Source of the DNA: a virus
IMG/VR virus record: IMGVR_UViG_3300034103_000398
Coordinates: 1-64,000 of that record
Reading direction: 5' to 3' (one strand)
Length of the DNA stretch: 64,000 nt
The notes below the pieces were generated by a model. It made no database searches, had not been told where the DNA came from, and worked only from the letters and a program-made list of their open reading frames with translations. The first letter of the stretch is position 1. Each line of letters opens with the position of its first letter. This document shows, one piece after another, positions 51,926-60,849 of the stretch. Position numbers and translations under genes: made by a program.

Positions 51926-52203
51926 GGGCAATATACATTAGAGCTACCTTGTGCGATTCTATGCCCACATGTATTTCCTGAACCTACTCTTAGTACAGGT
52001 GCGCCTTCAGCAAATACTGTAGGGCTACCTTGAGTTGTCTTAGCAGCTCTATGAGGCGGATGTGGTCTACCAAAAGGTGAATGCGGTGTGATTTGACTCA
52101 CATGCAACCCTACTGGAATTCCATTGGCAAAAACTGTGCCGGCCCCACGCATAATTGCGCCGCCTGCATTGTTTTTGTCACCTTTTCTGCTAAGTTGTGG
52201 CAT
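51922..52203 (-). CDS. PAAR-repeat spike tip protein
   Basis: 93 residues. Two PAAR-like halves with VFANGIPVGLHVSQITPH and VFAEGAPVLRVGSGNTCGHR followed by GSSNVYCP; Cys/His residues bind the tip metal. Sharpens the tail spike that pierces the outer membrane. Confidence 0.85.
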   Translation of the reverse strand: MPQLSRKGDKNNAGGAIMRGAGTVFANGIPVGLHVSQITPHSPFGRPHPPHRAAKTTQGSPTVFAEGAPVLRVGSGNTCGHRIAQGSSNVYCP

Positions 52204-52204
52204 A

Positions 52205-52510
52205 TTATCCTAATACGATTTTCTTGTCCGGTACCTTAATACCGGTAGTTGCTTCTAAATATTTCATTTTGATACTGTCATCAGTTTCAGCATAGATAGC
52301 AATGCTATTAGTATTTAGTCTAAAAATACCCTTCGGTTCTGCTGTAAATACGCTAGGAATCATTTGCATACCCTGCTGTGTAGGTGCAATAGAGACTGGT
52401 TCTTCTAATTCAATGAATTCACCACCTGATTGTCTTACTTTAGCGATAAGTTCTTCTCCTGAGTTGAGTTTGAATGTGTATACTGAGTTTGGTTGTAGTG
52501 CTATTTGCAT
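52205..52510 (-). CDS. Small beta-barrel (LSm-like) phage protein
   Basis: 101 residues: SVYTFKLNSGEELIAKVRQS then FIELEEPVSI, the strand pattern of LSm/SH3-like barrels found beside tail genes of aquatic myophages. Role unknown. Confidence 0.6.
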   Translation of the reverse strand: MQIALQPNSVYTFKLNSGEELIAKVRQSGGEFIELEEPVSIAPTQQGMQMIPSVFTAEPKGIFRLNTNSIAIYAETDDSIKMKYLEATTGIKVPDKKIVLG

Positions 52511-52740
52511 TATTTGCTTTCTGTTAATTTTTGCTTGAGTTCAGTGAACCCACCGATTAATTGATCGTCTAAAAAGATTTGAGGTACTGTTCGTGCAGTA
52601 GGAACTGCTTCTAGTAAATCTTCTTTTGTATAACCGTCTCCGATTTTCTTTTCTTCGAATTCAATTCCTTTTTGTGTTAGTAATGCCTTTGCTTGATCGC
52701 AATAAGGGCAGTGATACTTACTCCATACTGTTGCTTTCAT
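52510..52740 (-). CDS. Glutaredoxin
   Basis: 76 residues with active site YHCPYCDQAK (CPYC, about 9-18), TVPQIFLDDQLIGGFTEL (cis-Pro and GG, about 51-68). Reduces ribonucleotide reductase; nrdB and nrdA follow upstream, and NrdA ends in a CxxC pair. Confidence 0.93.
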   Translation of the reverse strand: MKATVWSKYHCPYCDQAKALLTQKGIEFEEKKIGDGYTKEDLLEAVPTARTVPQIFLDDQLIGGFTELKQKLTESK

Positions 52741-53462
52741 AGTTTTCCTTTATTTAATTGTTCTATTTTTTCCATTATCATGTCTACAAGAAGTAGCGCT
52801 CCATTAGCATTTAAATGACCTGAATCAGGAAGTGTGAATTTATTTTTAGAATCATCAGATTCCCATTCTTTTATGCTATCATATAAAAATATTACCAAAT
52901 CACGATCCCACGTATCATCTACACGGTCAGTAATGTCAGTTGCTAATTTCAATATACCAAAAGGATTAGCTTTACCTAGAAGCTGAGACATAATGCATTC
53001 AGAAACTAAGTGAAGATTAGTTCTATCGGGTAGCATATCAAATACATGTTTATGTATCGTACTTTGCCCACCCAATAATAATACTTGTTGGTTGTTTTCT
53101 TTAGCCCAAGATTGTAGCTTAGTCAATTCTTTAATTGTTATTAGGTCAAATTCTTTTATAAATTTGTCTTTAGAAGTCAAGGACATGTCATTTATAGTTG
53201 TCCGTCGGAGATGTGAGGAGAAAAATACAATATTGTATTCTACATCACTGCGGTCATGAGAATCTAACACTGTTCTAACGGTGTTTGAAAAGCTATTGCC
53301 AGGTTGATTGTAAGATATACAGTTCATTCCTAAATAGTTAAAGTATGCCTCCAGTGCCGGAAATCCCGCGTTATTTACTAATCTGTTTTTTACCGCAGTA
53401 GATTTAAGCTCGTTCCAATACCAAGACCAATACCAACTATCTCCAAAAAAGCGTATATTCAT
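52737..53462 (-). CDS. SGNH hydrolase-like protein
   Basis: 241 residues. RFFGDSWYWSW (block I GDS), NIVFFSSHLRRTTI, and LPDSGHLNANGALLLVDM (Asp/His). ATGA overlap with glutaredoxin. Substrate unknown. Confidence 0.6.
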   Translation of the reverse strand: MNIRFFGDSWYWSWYWNELKSTAVKNRLVNNAGFPALEAYFNYLGMNCISYNQPGNSFSNTVRTVLDSHDRSDVEYNIVFFSSHLRRTTINDMSLTSKDKFIKEFDLITIKELTKLQSWAKENNQQVLLLGGQSTIHKHVFDMLPDRTNLHLVSECIMSQLLGKANPFGILKLATDITDRVDDTWDRDLVIFLYDSIKEWESDDSKNKFTLPDSGHLNANGALLLVDMIMEKIEQLNKGKL

Positions 53463-53468
53463 ATTAAA

Positions 53469-54569
53469 TTACATCTGAGGTAGCTCATCGTAGTTAACTG
53501 AATCACTCATTACGCCTATAACATAATTAGTTGATTCATTTTCCTGCAATGCGGTTTGTTTCTTACTAGTGTCAGAATGTTTGTTGAACCACGGAATAGG
53601 TGTAGATTTTGGACTAGGGTTCCAATACTTAATGCCTATTTCTTTTAATGCGCCAACAGCGGTAAAATCAACAAAGTCTCTCAAGATGTTTGCATTCAAA
53701 CCAATGACTGGACCAAACTTGAATAGATATTCTGCCCATTCTTTTTCTTCGCGGATAACGTCAATGTAAATTCTATTCACTTCGTCTTTGCATTCTTCCG
53801 CAACTTTAGCAAACCTAGGATCTTCTTTTACTACCTGATTGATAATAAAAGCAGTCCATCCCTTGTGCAATAACTCATCTTGTAAGATCAACCCAATGAT
53901 ATTACCGTTACCAATAAAGATTTTATTTTCTACCATTGCTAAACTTGTAGCAAATGATACCATAAAGCGGAATGCTTCTAGCGCATAGCTTGCATGTAGT
54001 GCTAGCCAAATTGCCTTGATGTGTTCATGTTCTACAATCTCTTCGCCCAATTCTTTGCGGCAGTTGATACGATGCAATGTGTCGTAATACATACCCACGC
54101 TACTTGCCATACTGATTATAGGCTGGGTGTCGTGAATTGTGTTAAACACATCTTTTGGTACATTGTAAATATTACGAATGATATGACTGTAGCTCTTGCT
54201 GTGAATATTTGTCTCAAAGAATCCCCAGTTCAGCATCAGTGCTTCAAGTTCTGGCAACGAACAAACAGGTGAGAATACCTGTGTCGGGCCGCGACCTTGC
54301 AAACTGTCAAGTGCTGTTTGACGCAATAGGTTGCTAGTGAATATATGTTTAACTGCATCACTAGCATCTTTGAAGTCTGCACTGTCTTTAGTTAAACTGA
54401 CTTCTTGTGGTCTCCAGAAGAATCCTTGCGCAGTATCATCATAGTCTGCGATCTTTTTGTATTTTACCTCTTCAAAACGCTGAACAGTTACTGGTCCAGC
54501 AGGATCTAGGAACATCTTACGTGAAAGATAGTCTGTTTTTTTAGTTAGGTTATATTGTTGTTTGGACAT
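53469..54569 (-). CDS. nrdB: Ribonucleotide reductase, small subunit (class Ia)
   Basis: 366 residues, full length. Di-iron ligands in SLPELEALMLNWGFFETNIH and SKSYSHIIRN (about 104-132) and in ILQDELLHKGWTAFIINQV (about 232-250), with the radical-site region between. Supplies the tyrosyl radical for dNTP synthesis with NrdA (56653). Confidence 0.93.
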   Translation of the reverse strand: MSKQQYNLTKKTDYLSRKMFLDPAGPVTVQRFEEVKYKKIADYDDTAQGFFWRPQEVSLTKDSADFKDASDAVKHIFTSNLLRQTALDSLQGRGPTQVFSPVCSLPELEALMLNWGFFETNIHSKSYSHIIRNIYNVPKDVFNTIHDTQPIISMASSVGMYYDTLHRINCRKELGEEIVEHEHIKAIWLALHASYALEAFRFMVSFATSLAMVENKIFIGNGNIIGLILQDELLHKGWTAFIINQVVKEDPRFAKVAEECKDEVNRIYIDVIREEKEWAEYLFKFGPVIGLNANILRDFVDFTAVGALKEIGIKYWNPSPKSTPIPWFNKHSDTSKKQTALQENESTNYVIGVMSDSVNYDELPQM

Positions 54570-54583
54570 ATTTTGTTATTTTT

Positions 54584-54591
54584 GATAAATA
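54584..54591 (+). promoter_or_regulatory. Late-type promoter box GATAAATA
   Basis: GATAAATA followed by AAAGTGAG, the same upstream block as at 7528. Confidence 0.5.
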
Positions 54592-54653
54592 AAAGTGAGA
54601 GTCGCGGTACTGGTAATACCCACCCTCTCTAACGCTATTAAGGAGCAATCAGC

Positions 54654-55145
54654 ATGAGTATTTATAAGAGAATACATATCAACTATCGCCATATTTTTAT
54701 TAAACATCATGGCCCCATCCCAATTGATTCAGACGGTCGTTCATATGACATACACCATATAGACGGGAATCATCAAAACAACGATCCATCCAACCTACGA
54801 GCGGTGTCTCTACAAGAGCATTATAATATACATTTTTTACTAGGACAATATCCTGCCTGCCAAATGATAGCGCATAGGATGAATCTCTCAAAATCTGAGA
54901 TGTCAACACTCGCATCTCTCGCAAATCAACAGAGAGTTGATGACGGGACTCACCATTTTTTGAGTAAAGGGAAAGAACATCCATCATATGACCATACCGT
55001 TCATACTTTTAAACACAAGACGAGTGGAAACATTGTTAGTGCCACACAATACGAAATGGTTAAAAATTTTAGCGTTCATCAGAGTAATCTCATTGAGGTT
55101 ATTTCAGGTAAGCGCAAGTCAGTGAATGGATGGTCATTGGCTTGA
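54654..55145 (+). CDS. HNH homing endonuclease
   Basis: 163 residues. HNH core YDIHHIDGNHQNNDPSNLRA (about 31-50) and LQEHYNIHFLLGQYP; C-terminal recognition helix FKHKTSGNIVSATQYEMVKN of the NUMOD1/IENR1 type. Strongly similar over its first 100 residues to the HNH gene at 7605. Inserted between nrdB and the rest of the nrd cluster, on the opposite strand. Confidence 0.87.
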   Translation: MSIYKRIHINYRHIFIKHHGPIPIDSDGRSYDIHHIDGNHQNNDPSNLRAVSLQEHYNIHFLLGQYPACQMIAHRMNLSKSEMSTLASLANQQRVDDGTHHFLSKGKEHPSYDHTVHTFKHKTSGNIVSATQYEMVKNFSVHQSNLIEVISGKRKSVNGWSLA

Positions 55146-55148
55146 CGT

Positions 55149-55907
55149 TTACTCATGTTTAAAATTATCGTAATAAAATTTTCTAGGTTTTTTAATAGTA
55201 ACATCCAAGAAACCTGAATGATCCCATTTGCCTGTTTGTATCTTCTTGTACACCATATTTGCAAAGAATATGTTAAATTCTTCAGTCAGGTGTCCACATA
55301 GATTTTTAGTTTCTATTGCAGTGAAAGTGTTTGGTTCTATTCCAAAAATTTCAAGTTGTCTGAACCAAAATGAATGCATGTAATGAATGTCTTTATCTAA
55401 GTCAAGCTTCTTTAATTGTTCTTTGTTCAACGAATCACTAAAGCAAGGATATAGAATAGTGTTTTTAACAGAATCTAGTTTAGAAACCATTAGTTCTGAC
55501 ATGTCTTGAAAATATTTGTAATCTATACTTGCATTAAACCATCCAATAATATCATTTAACATTACCACATCATCTTTAGATAGCATCTGCTGTTGTGTAT
55601 TTAGATAATGTTGTACATCTTCTTTGCAAGTAAAGGTTCGTGAATTACCCGGAACTGATAGTTCAACTACATGTGGATATCGGCCTGGCCCAGTTACTAA
55701 AATGATGTTAAGATCATTCTCGTGGTTTGTGTCTAAAAACTTTCTATAAGAATAGTATAATGATGAGCCGGCTCTACCGTAATGATTAATAGTTGTTGAA
55801 TTATGAGTGTCACTTAACAAACTAGCTAAATGATTATACCAGTTGGTTGGCGCATCAAACTTTCCGTGAGGAGTAGTATAACTGTCACCGTATATACCTA
55901 TCTTCAT
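55149..55907 (-). CDS. SGNH hydrolase-like protein
   Basis: 252 residues from the ATG at 55907, overlapping the HNH stop (ATGA). IGIYGDSYTTPHGKF (block I GDS, residues 3-17) and GRAGSSLYYSYRKF (block II). C-terminal CGHLTEEFNIFFANMV holds a likely His. Substrate unknown. Confidence 0.6.
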   Translation of the reverse strand: MKIGIYGDSYTTPHGKFDAPTNWYNHLASLLSDTHNSTTINHYGRAGSSLYYSYRKFLDTNHENDLNIILVTGPGRYPHVVELSVPGNSRTFTCKEDVQHYLNTQQQMLSKDDVVMLNDIIGWFNASIDYKYFQDMSELMVSKLDSVKNTILYPCFSDSLNKEQLKKLDLDKDIHYMHSFWFRQLEIFGIEPNTFTAIETKNLCGHLTEEFNIFFANMVYKKIQTGKWDHSGFLDVTIKKPRKFYYDNFKHE

Positions 55908-56596
55908 AGCTTGATCCATTCTGCGTCTTCGGCCGGATTCCAACCATTTCTAAAATATTTTACCAAGTTCATATAGGGACCTATCGCTTCCCAATCTTTA
56001 CCAACTGCTTTTCCATTAACTAGCGAATACAGTTTGCAATATGATGGTTTGTTATTTTCTTCCCAAATTAGCTTTATTTCATTTGCCTTTGACCACACAC
56101 TCTTGGTGTAAGTTGTTGCTCTAGGGTGATTCCACGGTTTAACTCCGGCGCAAGGATTCTTGTCACCTATCATCTTGTCTGTCAGAATCTTTCTACCGGT
56201 AGTAGTTAACCATTCAAATGAAGGAGGTCTTCCTTTGCCAAAATAATGATGACGGTCACCGCTACGTGGATTTAATTTCTGAGGATTATTTGGGCCCTTC
56301 ATGTATTCAGAATACTGTCGTTTAATCCATCCGTACATTTTATTATTTCGTTTAACATCTTTATTAGATGCTGTCAAAAACATGGCTGCTCGTACTAACC
56401 CAATGTGACCACGGTGTATTTTTACCAATAACAAATGACAAACATAATGTTCTTCAGGAGTCAAATCTACTAGATTATGTGGATCGTCTGTACCACCCAT
56501 ACACCTAGGTAGAATATGATGATTCTCTTTGTATTCTGTTAGCACTCTATTCTTACCTCTATTGACAATATTATCGTATATTTTTTGATAGTCCAT
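55904..56596 (-). CDS. HNH homing endonuclease
   Basis: 230 residues. YKENHHILPRCMGGTDDPHN then LVDLTPEEHYVCHLLLVKIH (about 22-62) is the HNH core with typical following helix; C-terminal basic segments include a KPWNHPRATTYTK stretch. Placed between nrdA and the SGNH gene. GATAAATA lies 18 bases upstream. Confidence 0.87.
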   Translation of the reverse strand: MDYQKIYDNIVNRGKNRVLTEYKENHHILPRCMGGTDDPHNLVDLTPEEHYVCHLLLVKIHRGHIGLVRAAMFLTASNKDVKRNNKMYGWIKRQYSEYMKGPNNPQKLNPRSGDRHHYFGKGRPPSFEWLTTTGRKILTDKMIGDKNPCAGVKPWNHPRATTYTKSVWSKANEIKLIWEENNKPSYCKLYSLVNGKAVGKDWEAIGPYMNLVKYFRNGWNPAEDAEWIKL

Positions 56597-56614
56597 ATAA
56601 ATTTCCTATACATT

Positions 56615-56622
56615 TATTTATC
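56615..56622 (-). promoter_or_regulatory. Late-type promoter box GATAAATA
   Basis: 18 bases upstream of the HNH ATG at 56596. Confidence 0.45.
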
Positions 56623-56652
56623 ACAACTTACAGGAAACTCATAGTTTACATG

Positions 56653-58980
56653 TTATAATTTGCAGGCAATGCAATCCTCCTCATCTTCAAATTCAATCTG
56701 TGATGGTAATAGAGGTAGTTCAACTTCATCTTGTGCTTTAGAACCTTGCTTATTGATTAGGCTGTAATACAATGTTTTTCCGCCCCAGTTCCAAAAGTTC
56801 ATCAAGTTTTTAGCAATCAATGTAGTTGGAACTTTACGATCTGGAAAGTGTGCTGGGTTGTAGAATGTATTGGTAGAGATTGACTGGTCAACATACGCTT
56901 GAATGACCGCACTAGTCTTCAAGTATGCTTCGCAATCTTTCTGCTCCCACATTAACTGATAATTCTTGCGTACTTTTAAGTTTTGATATTCAGGAACAAC
57001 CTGAACAAACGATCCTGCTTTAGATTCTTTGACACTAATCAAACTCATTGGCATTTCTATACCGTTAGTTGAGTTGATAACGACACTGCTAGATTCTACT
57101 GGAGCGACTGCCATTTGTGTAGCATTACGGACTCCGCATGAGCGCATCATAGCACGTAAGCCTTCCCAATTCAATTCAGGAGTGAAGTTCGCAAGTTCAT
57201 TGACTCCATTTGCTCTGCGTTCCCAAGGGAAGATACCTTGACCATATAGTGTCTTATCTGAATCTACACAACGTCCACGCTCTTGTGCCAACTCAACACT
57301 AGATTCAGTCAAGTAATAGGCTTGATGCTCCATCCAAGTTTTAACTTCTTGTAAAGAATCTTTCTCACCGTATTTGAAACCACGCTTGGCATGCCAGTAA
57401 GCCAAGTTAGTAATGCCAATACCTAGAGGACGAATTTCATCATTAGATAGTTTACTTTGAATGCTTAAAAAGTCCTGGTAATCAAGTATATTATTGAGGC
57501 TGCGATGGAGGATACGGCAAGCACGGCGCATGTCTTCTGGATTACGGAAAGCGCCCCAGTTGATGCTGCCCAATGTGCATAGTGCAATGCGACCATCAGG
57601 ATCATCAAGACGTTTAAAAGACTTAGTAGGTAATAGGATTTCACAGCAAAGGTTACTCTGGTAGATTGTATGATACTCAGGATCAAACGGACCCTGGTTC
57701 ATAACGTTGTCGATAAACACAAGGTAGATACGTCCTGTATCAGTACGCTCTTTTAGTATACCACTCTTAAATACTTCTTCAGCACTCATGGTCTTTTTAC
57801 GTAGACCTTTTTGTTTTTCGTACTTGACATAGAGTTCTTCGAATCTTGCTGTGTTAGCATAGAACGCTTCATACAAGTCAGGCACTTCGTTGGGGTCAAA
57901 GAAGGTAATATTCTCTTTATTCTTGAATCGTCTCCAAAAGAATGCAGAAAGCACAACACCGTAGTCCATGTGTCGTACTCTTGTTTCTTCGGTTCCTTGA
58001 TTGTTTTTGAGAACAATAAGGTCATCGAATTGATGATGCCAGATGGGATAGAAAACCGTAGCACTAGCATTACGAATGCCTCCTTGTGAACAACTGCGTA
58101 AATCACCAAACCATTTTTTCAGGAATGGTATCATACCTGTGTGCATAATCTCACCACCGCGGATAGGTGAGCCTAGTGGACGTAGACGACCAATCTCTAG
58201 ACCTATGCCAGCACGTTTGCTAGCATACTTGGCCATCATCTCGCCAGAAGCGAAAATAGAATCTAGATCATCATCCGAACGAATGAGTACGCAAGAGCTA
58301 AACTGTTTAGTAGGAGTACCAAGGCCAGCCAATACAGGAGTAGCAAGAGTAAAAAGTCCGTCGCTCGCGGCGTTGTAGTACTCTTTGATGTAGCGCATTC
58401 TCGCTGAGTTCGGTTCTTCTTTGTGAAATACAGTAGCGGCCGCGACCATGTATCTAATTTGCGGAGTTTCATATGTTTGCTTTGTTGAACGATTCTTAAC
58501 CAGATACTTTTCAATTAACTGCTCAATGGCAGCATAGCTATAACTTTCATCTTTAGAATGGTCTAAAATTTCATCCATTTTATTCCACTCGTCTTCTGAA
58601 TACCACTCCAAGAGTTCCGGTGTGTATAAGCCAGTAGCTACATTAGTTTTTACAATTTCATACAGGCGAGGCGGTTCATAATTTCCATAAACATCTTTGC
58701 GTAGCATACTTAGACGTTGTTTGCCTGCTACGTATTGATAATTAGTATGACCTAGATCAGGATTTGATTCCACATCAATAAGGTCTACGATAGCACGTAG
58801 AGTTATTTCATCAATTTCTTGTGTAGTGATTCCGTCGTAGAAATGCGGTTGAGCCTTAATCTCAATCATAGACTGACTTACATCAGCTATCCCGGTACAT
58901 ATTTTTGCTATTTGTGCTTGCCATTTTTCAATTGTCAGTAACTCTTTTTGTCCGGATCGTTTTATTACATGTATCTTCAT
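56653..58980 (-). CDS. nrdA: Ribonucleotide reductase, large subunit (class Ia)
   Basis: 775 residues. N-terminal ATP-cone (1-90), FSSCVLIRSDDDLDSIF (redox Cys, about 218), NLCCEILLPT (active-site region, about 430), CTLGSINWGAF, MAVAPVESSSVVINSTNGIE (about 617) and C-terminal CIACKL with the CxxC reduced by glutaredoxin (52510). Catalyses NDP reduction. Flanked by HNH genes. Confidence 0.95.
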   Translation of the reverse strand: MKIHVIKRSGQKELLTIEKWQAQIAKICTGIADVSQSMIEIKAQPHFYDGITTQEIDEITLRAIVDLIDVESNPDLGHTNYQYVAGKQRLSMLRKDVYGNYEPPRLYEIVKTNVATGLYTPELLEWYSEDEWNKMDEILDHSKDESYSYAAIEQLIEKYLVKNRSTKQTYETPQIRYMVAAATVFHKEEPNSARMRYIKEYYNAASDGLFTLATPVLAGLGTPTKQFSSCVLIRSDDDLDSIFASGEMMAKYASKRAGIGLEIGRLRPLGSPIRGGEIMHTGMIPFLKKWFGDLRSCSQGGIRNASATVFYPIWHHQFDDLIVLKNNQGTEETRVRHMDYGVVLSAFFWRRFKNKENITFFDPNEVPDLYEAFYANTARFEELYVKYEKQKGLRKKTMSAEEVFKSGILKERTDTGRIYLVFIDNVMNQGPFDPEYHTIYQSNLCCEILLPTKSFKRLDDPDGRIALCTLGSINWGAFRNPEDMRRACRILHRSLNNILDYQDFLSIQSKLSNDEIRPLGIGITNLAYWHAKRGFKYGEKDSLQEVKTWMEHQAYYLTESSVELAQERGRCVDSDKTLYGQGIFPWERRANGVNELANFTPELNWEGLRAMMRSCGVRNATQMAVAPVESSSVVINSTNGIEMPMSLISVKESKAGSFVQVVPEYQNLKVRKNYQLMWEQKDCEAYLKTSAVIQAYVDQSISTNTFYNPAHFPDRKVPTTLIAKNLMNFWNWGGKTLYYSLINKQGSKAQDEVELPLLPSQIEFEDEEDCIACKL

Positions 58981-59423
58981 TTTAAACCTATTTTTTTAAT
59001 TATTGGCATAGTATCAATATGCTTAACTATTTTGAAATCTTGTAGATTGTTATTTACTACCGAATCGGGCCAGTAATTAAGTATATATTTTGCGTGGTCT
59101 GCTAGTATAAGGACTACGTCTTCGTTATTGTAGTCTTTTGCTTGAACAAAATCAAGCTCTCGTACACCCAATAGATACAACGTATAAAACATACCCAATC
59201 CACGAGCAATGTGGCAATAGTGATTATCTGATATCAGTTCCCATGGGTTGGGCCATTCTTCTACCAAATCAGGGTGCAGATAATGATTTACTAAAGGCGC
59301 AGTCTGCCACCACTTATCAACTTCTACACATTGCGTTTGAATGTCTTTTTCTTCCAAAGATGTCCTCATACGATACCATTGTTTGAATATAGTATCGTAT
59401 GAATTTTGAAATAAGTTTTCCAT
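58977..59423 (-). CDS. Conserved aquatic-phage protein, unknown function
   Basis: 148 residues with Trp-rich helices (VDKWWQTAPLVNHYLHPDLV; CHIARGLGMFYTLYLLG). Sits next to nrdA (ATGA overlap). No domain recognised. Confidence 0.55.
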   Translation of the reverse strand: MENLFQNSYDTIFKQWYRMRTSLEEKDIQTQCVEVDKWWQTAPLVNHYLHPDLVEEWPNPWELISDNHYCHIARGLGMFYTLYLLGVRELDFVQAKDYNNEDVVLILADHAKYILNYWPDSVVNNNLQDFKIVKHIDTMPIIKKIGLK

Positions 59424-59875
59424 TATTTAGTTATCACGCCAAATTTCTTCAATGCCTCGACTACAACGTCAGGACTAACAAATGCTTCTTCAATGAACTC
59501 TGCTTGTTCCCAAATCCAAAATTGCTTTTCTCTGAGATATTTTCGATCTTTCAGTAGATTAGTATTTTCAGGGTGACCAAAAATATTTGGATCAGACTGA
59601 CCAAACACAACAACTCCGGGCTTGTTTAGGTCCCAGCAAAAATGTTGCAAGAAACTATCACAACTCATCCATGTCTTGCATTCGTTTACTAGCGTAGCCA
59701 ATTCGGTCAACGACAAATTCTTTCTGAAATCATCGACAATTTGTGTTTCACCGTTAACTCCAACTTGAATAACTGGCTCATCAATATGAGCTAACACTTC
59801 TTTCCAATATGGATAGTTCTTTGGGTGTTGTTGTCCATTACGCATGAACTTAGAGAAAGGAGAAATAATAATCAT
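59423..59875 (-). CDS. GT9 heptosyltransferase C-terminal half-like protein
   Basis: 150 residues. YPYWKEVLAHIDEPVIQVGV (about 21-40), RKNLSLTELATLVNECKTWM then SCDSFLQHFCWDLNKPGVVV and FGQSDPNIFGHP match the nucleotide-sugar half of GT9 enzymes (ADP-heptose:LPS heptosyltransferases: ...SLxELxxLI...DSxxxHxAxxLxKPxVxxFG). The N-terminal half is missing here; a matching N-half motif lies at the end of the next gene upstream. Confidence 0.65.
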   Translation of the reverse strand: MIIISPFSKFMRNGQQHPKNYPYWKEVLAHIDEPVIQVGVNGETQIVDDFRKNLSLTELATLVNECKTWMSCDSFLQHFCWDLNKPGVVVFGQSDPNIFGHPENTNLLKDRKYLREKQFWIWEQAEFIEEAFVSPDVVVEALKKFGVITK

Positions 59876-60849
59876 ATTACATTATAGAATTTTTTAAACG
59901 CATCTTCAAGTGACCCTGTCCAGTTCCAACGATCCATGTGTGCATAGACATTGTAATCATGAATGTCACCAAATAATGCTTGTGCTTCAGCTATACTACG
60001 TCCTGGAATAATTTCAGGATAGCACGTAAAGAGTACAGGGTTTTTAATATAAGGAAGAATCTTCTTAAAGACAATATGGTCACCCATACCACAATCTAAG
60101 ATAACAATTGTTTGGTCTTTGAAGTTCATTATGTTTTGAAATATACGCTCATCATGTTCGAACATTTCATGAACGCCATCTCTAATTCCACCAACTTTGT
60201 TTTTCAAATGCCAGGTTATAGCTTCAGGAACAACATAGTTCTTGTAGCCTTTTTTAATTAATTCATACGTGAACAATGTTTCTTCACGGTGTGCAATACG
60301 TGATAAACTTAAACAATAATCAGCGACACCTGCACGGTATAAAAAAGAACAATGCAAGTGATCTACTTCTTTCTTTTGTTTTATACGACCCCATTGTAAA
60401 TTAGGTTCACTGTAAATGTCTTCTATTTTACCTGTAGCGTTTACTTCTCCCATTGAAGGAGGTGTAAGAACAGACCCTCCTACCGCGCCTACATTTTCAT
60501 TTTCATTTGCATGTAAATAGAGTGTTTGCAATACATTGCTGTCAGCTATAGTGTCATCATCTAATCTCCACACCCATTTAAATCCCATATGATTTGCACG
60601 TTGGTGATTGTGATGTTGACCTTTCTTTTCAGCATATAGCCATTCCCACGCAATACCAGATTCACTGAGCATTTGCATTAGGTAGTTGTAGTGCTGTATC
60701 TCACGCACATCTATTGGTTGATCATTATCATCCTGAATGATAATATAATCAGGCTTCAATGTCTGCGTGATTACAGATGAAATTGCCATTGGCAACGTTG
60801 TATCGTATCTACCTTTAGTAGAGATTGAGCATAAGATTTCTTTTTTCAT
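59872..60849 (-). CDS. GT2 glycosyltransferase with C-terminal GT9 N-half-like segment
   Basis: 325 residues. GT2 domain 1-230: CSISTKGRYDTTLPMAISSV, YIIIQDDNDQP, WRLDDDTIADSNVL (DxD, about 93), HREETLFTYELIKKG (about 187). Residues about 245-325 (TIVILDCGMGDHIVFKKILP; LFTCYPEII) look like the N-terminal GxGDxI part of GT9 heptosyltransferases. The partner C-half is the next gene (59423), linked by ATGA. Confidence 0.7.
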   Translation of the reverse strand: MKKEILCSISTKGRYDTTLPMAISSVITQTLKPDYIIIQDDNDQPIDVREIQHYNYLMQMLSESGIAWEWLYAEKKGQHHNHQRANHMGFKWVWRLDDDTIADSNVLQTLYLHANENENVGAVGGSVLTPPSMGEVNATGKIEDIYSEPNLQWGRIKQKKEVDHLHCSFLYRAGVADYCLSLSRIAHREETLFTYELIKKGYKNYVVPEAITWHLKNKVGGIRDGVHEMFEHDERIFQNIMNFKDQTIVILDCGMGDHIVFKKILPYIKNPVLFTCYPEIIPGRSIAEAQALFGDIHDYNVYAHMDRWNWTGSLEDAFKKFYNVI

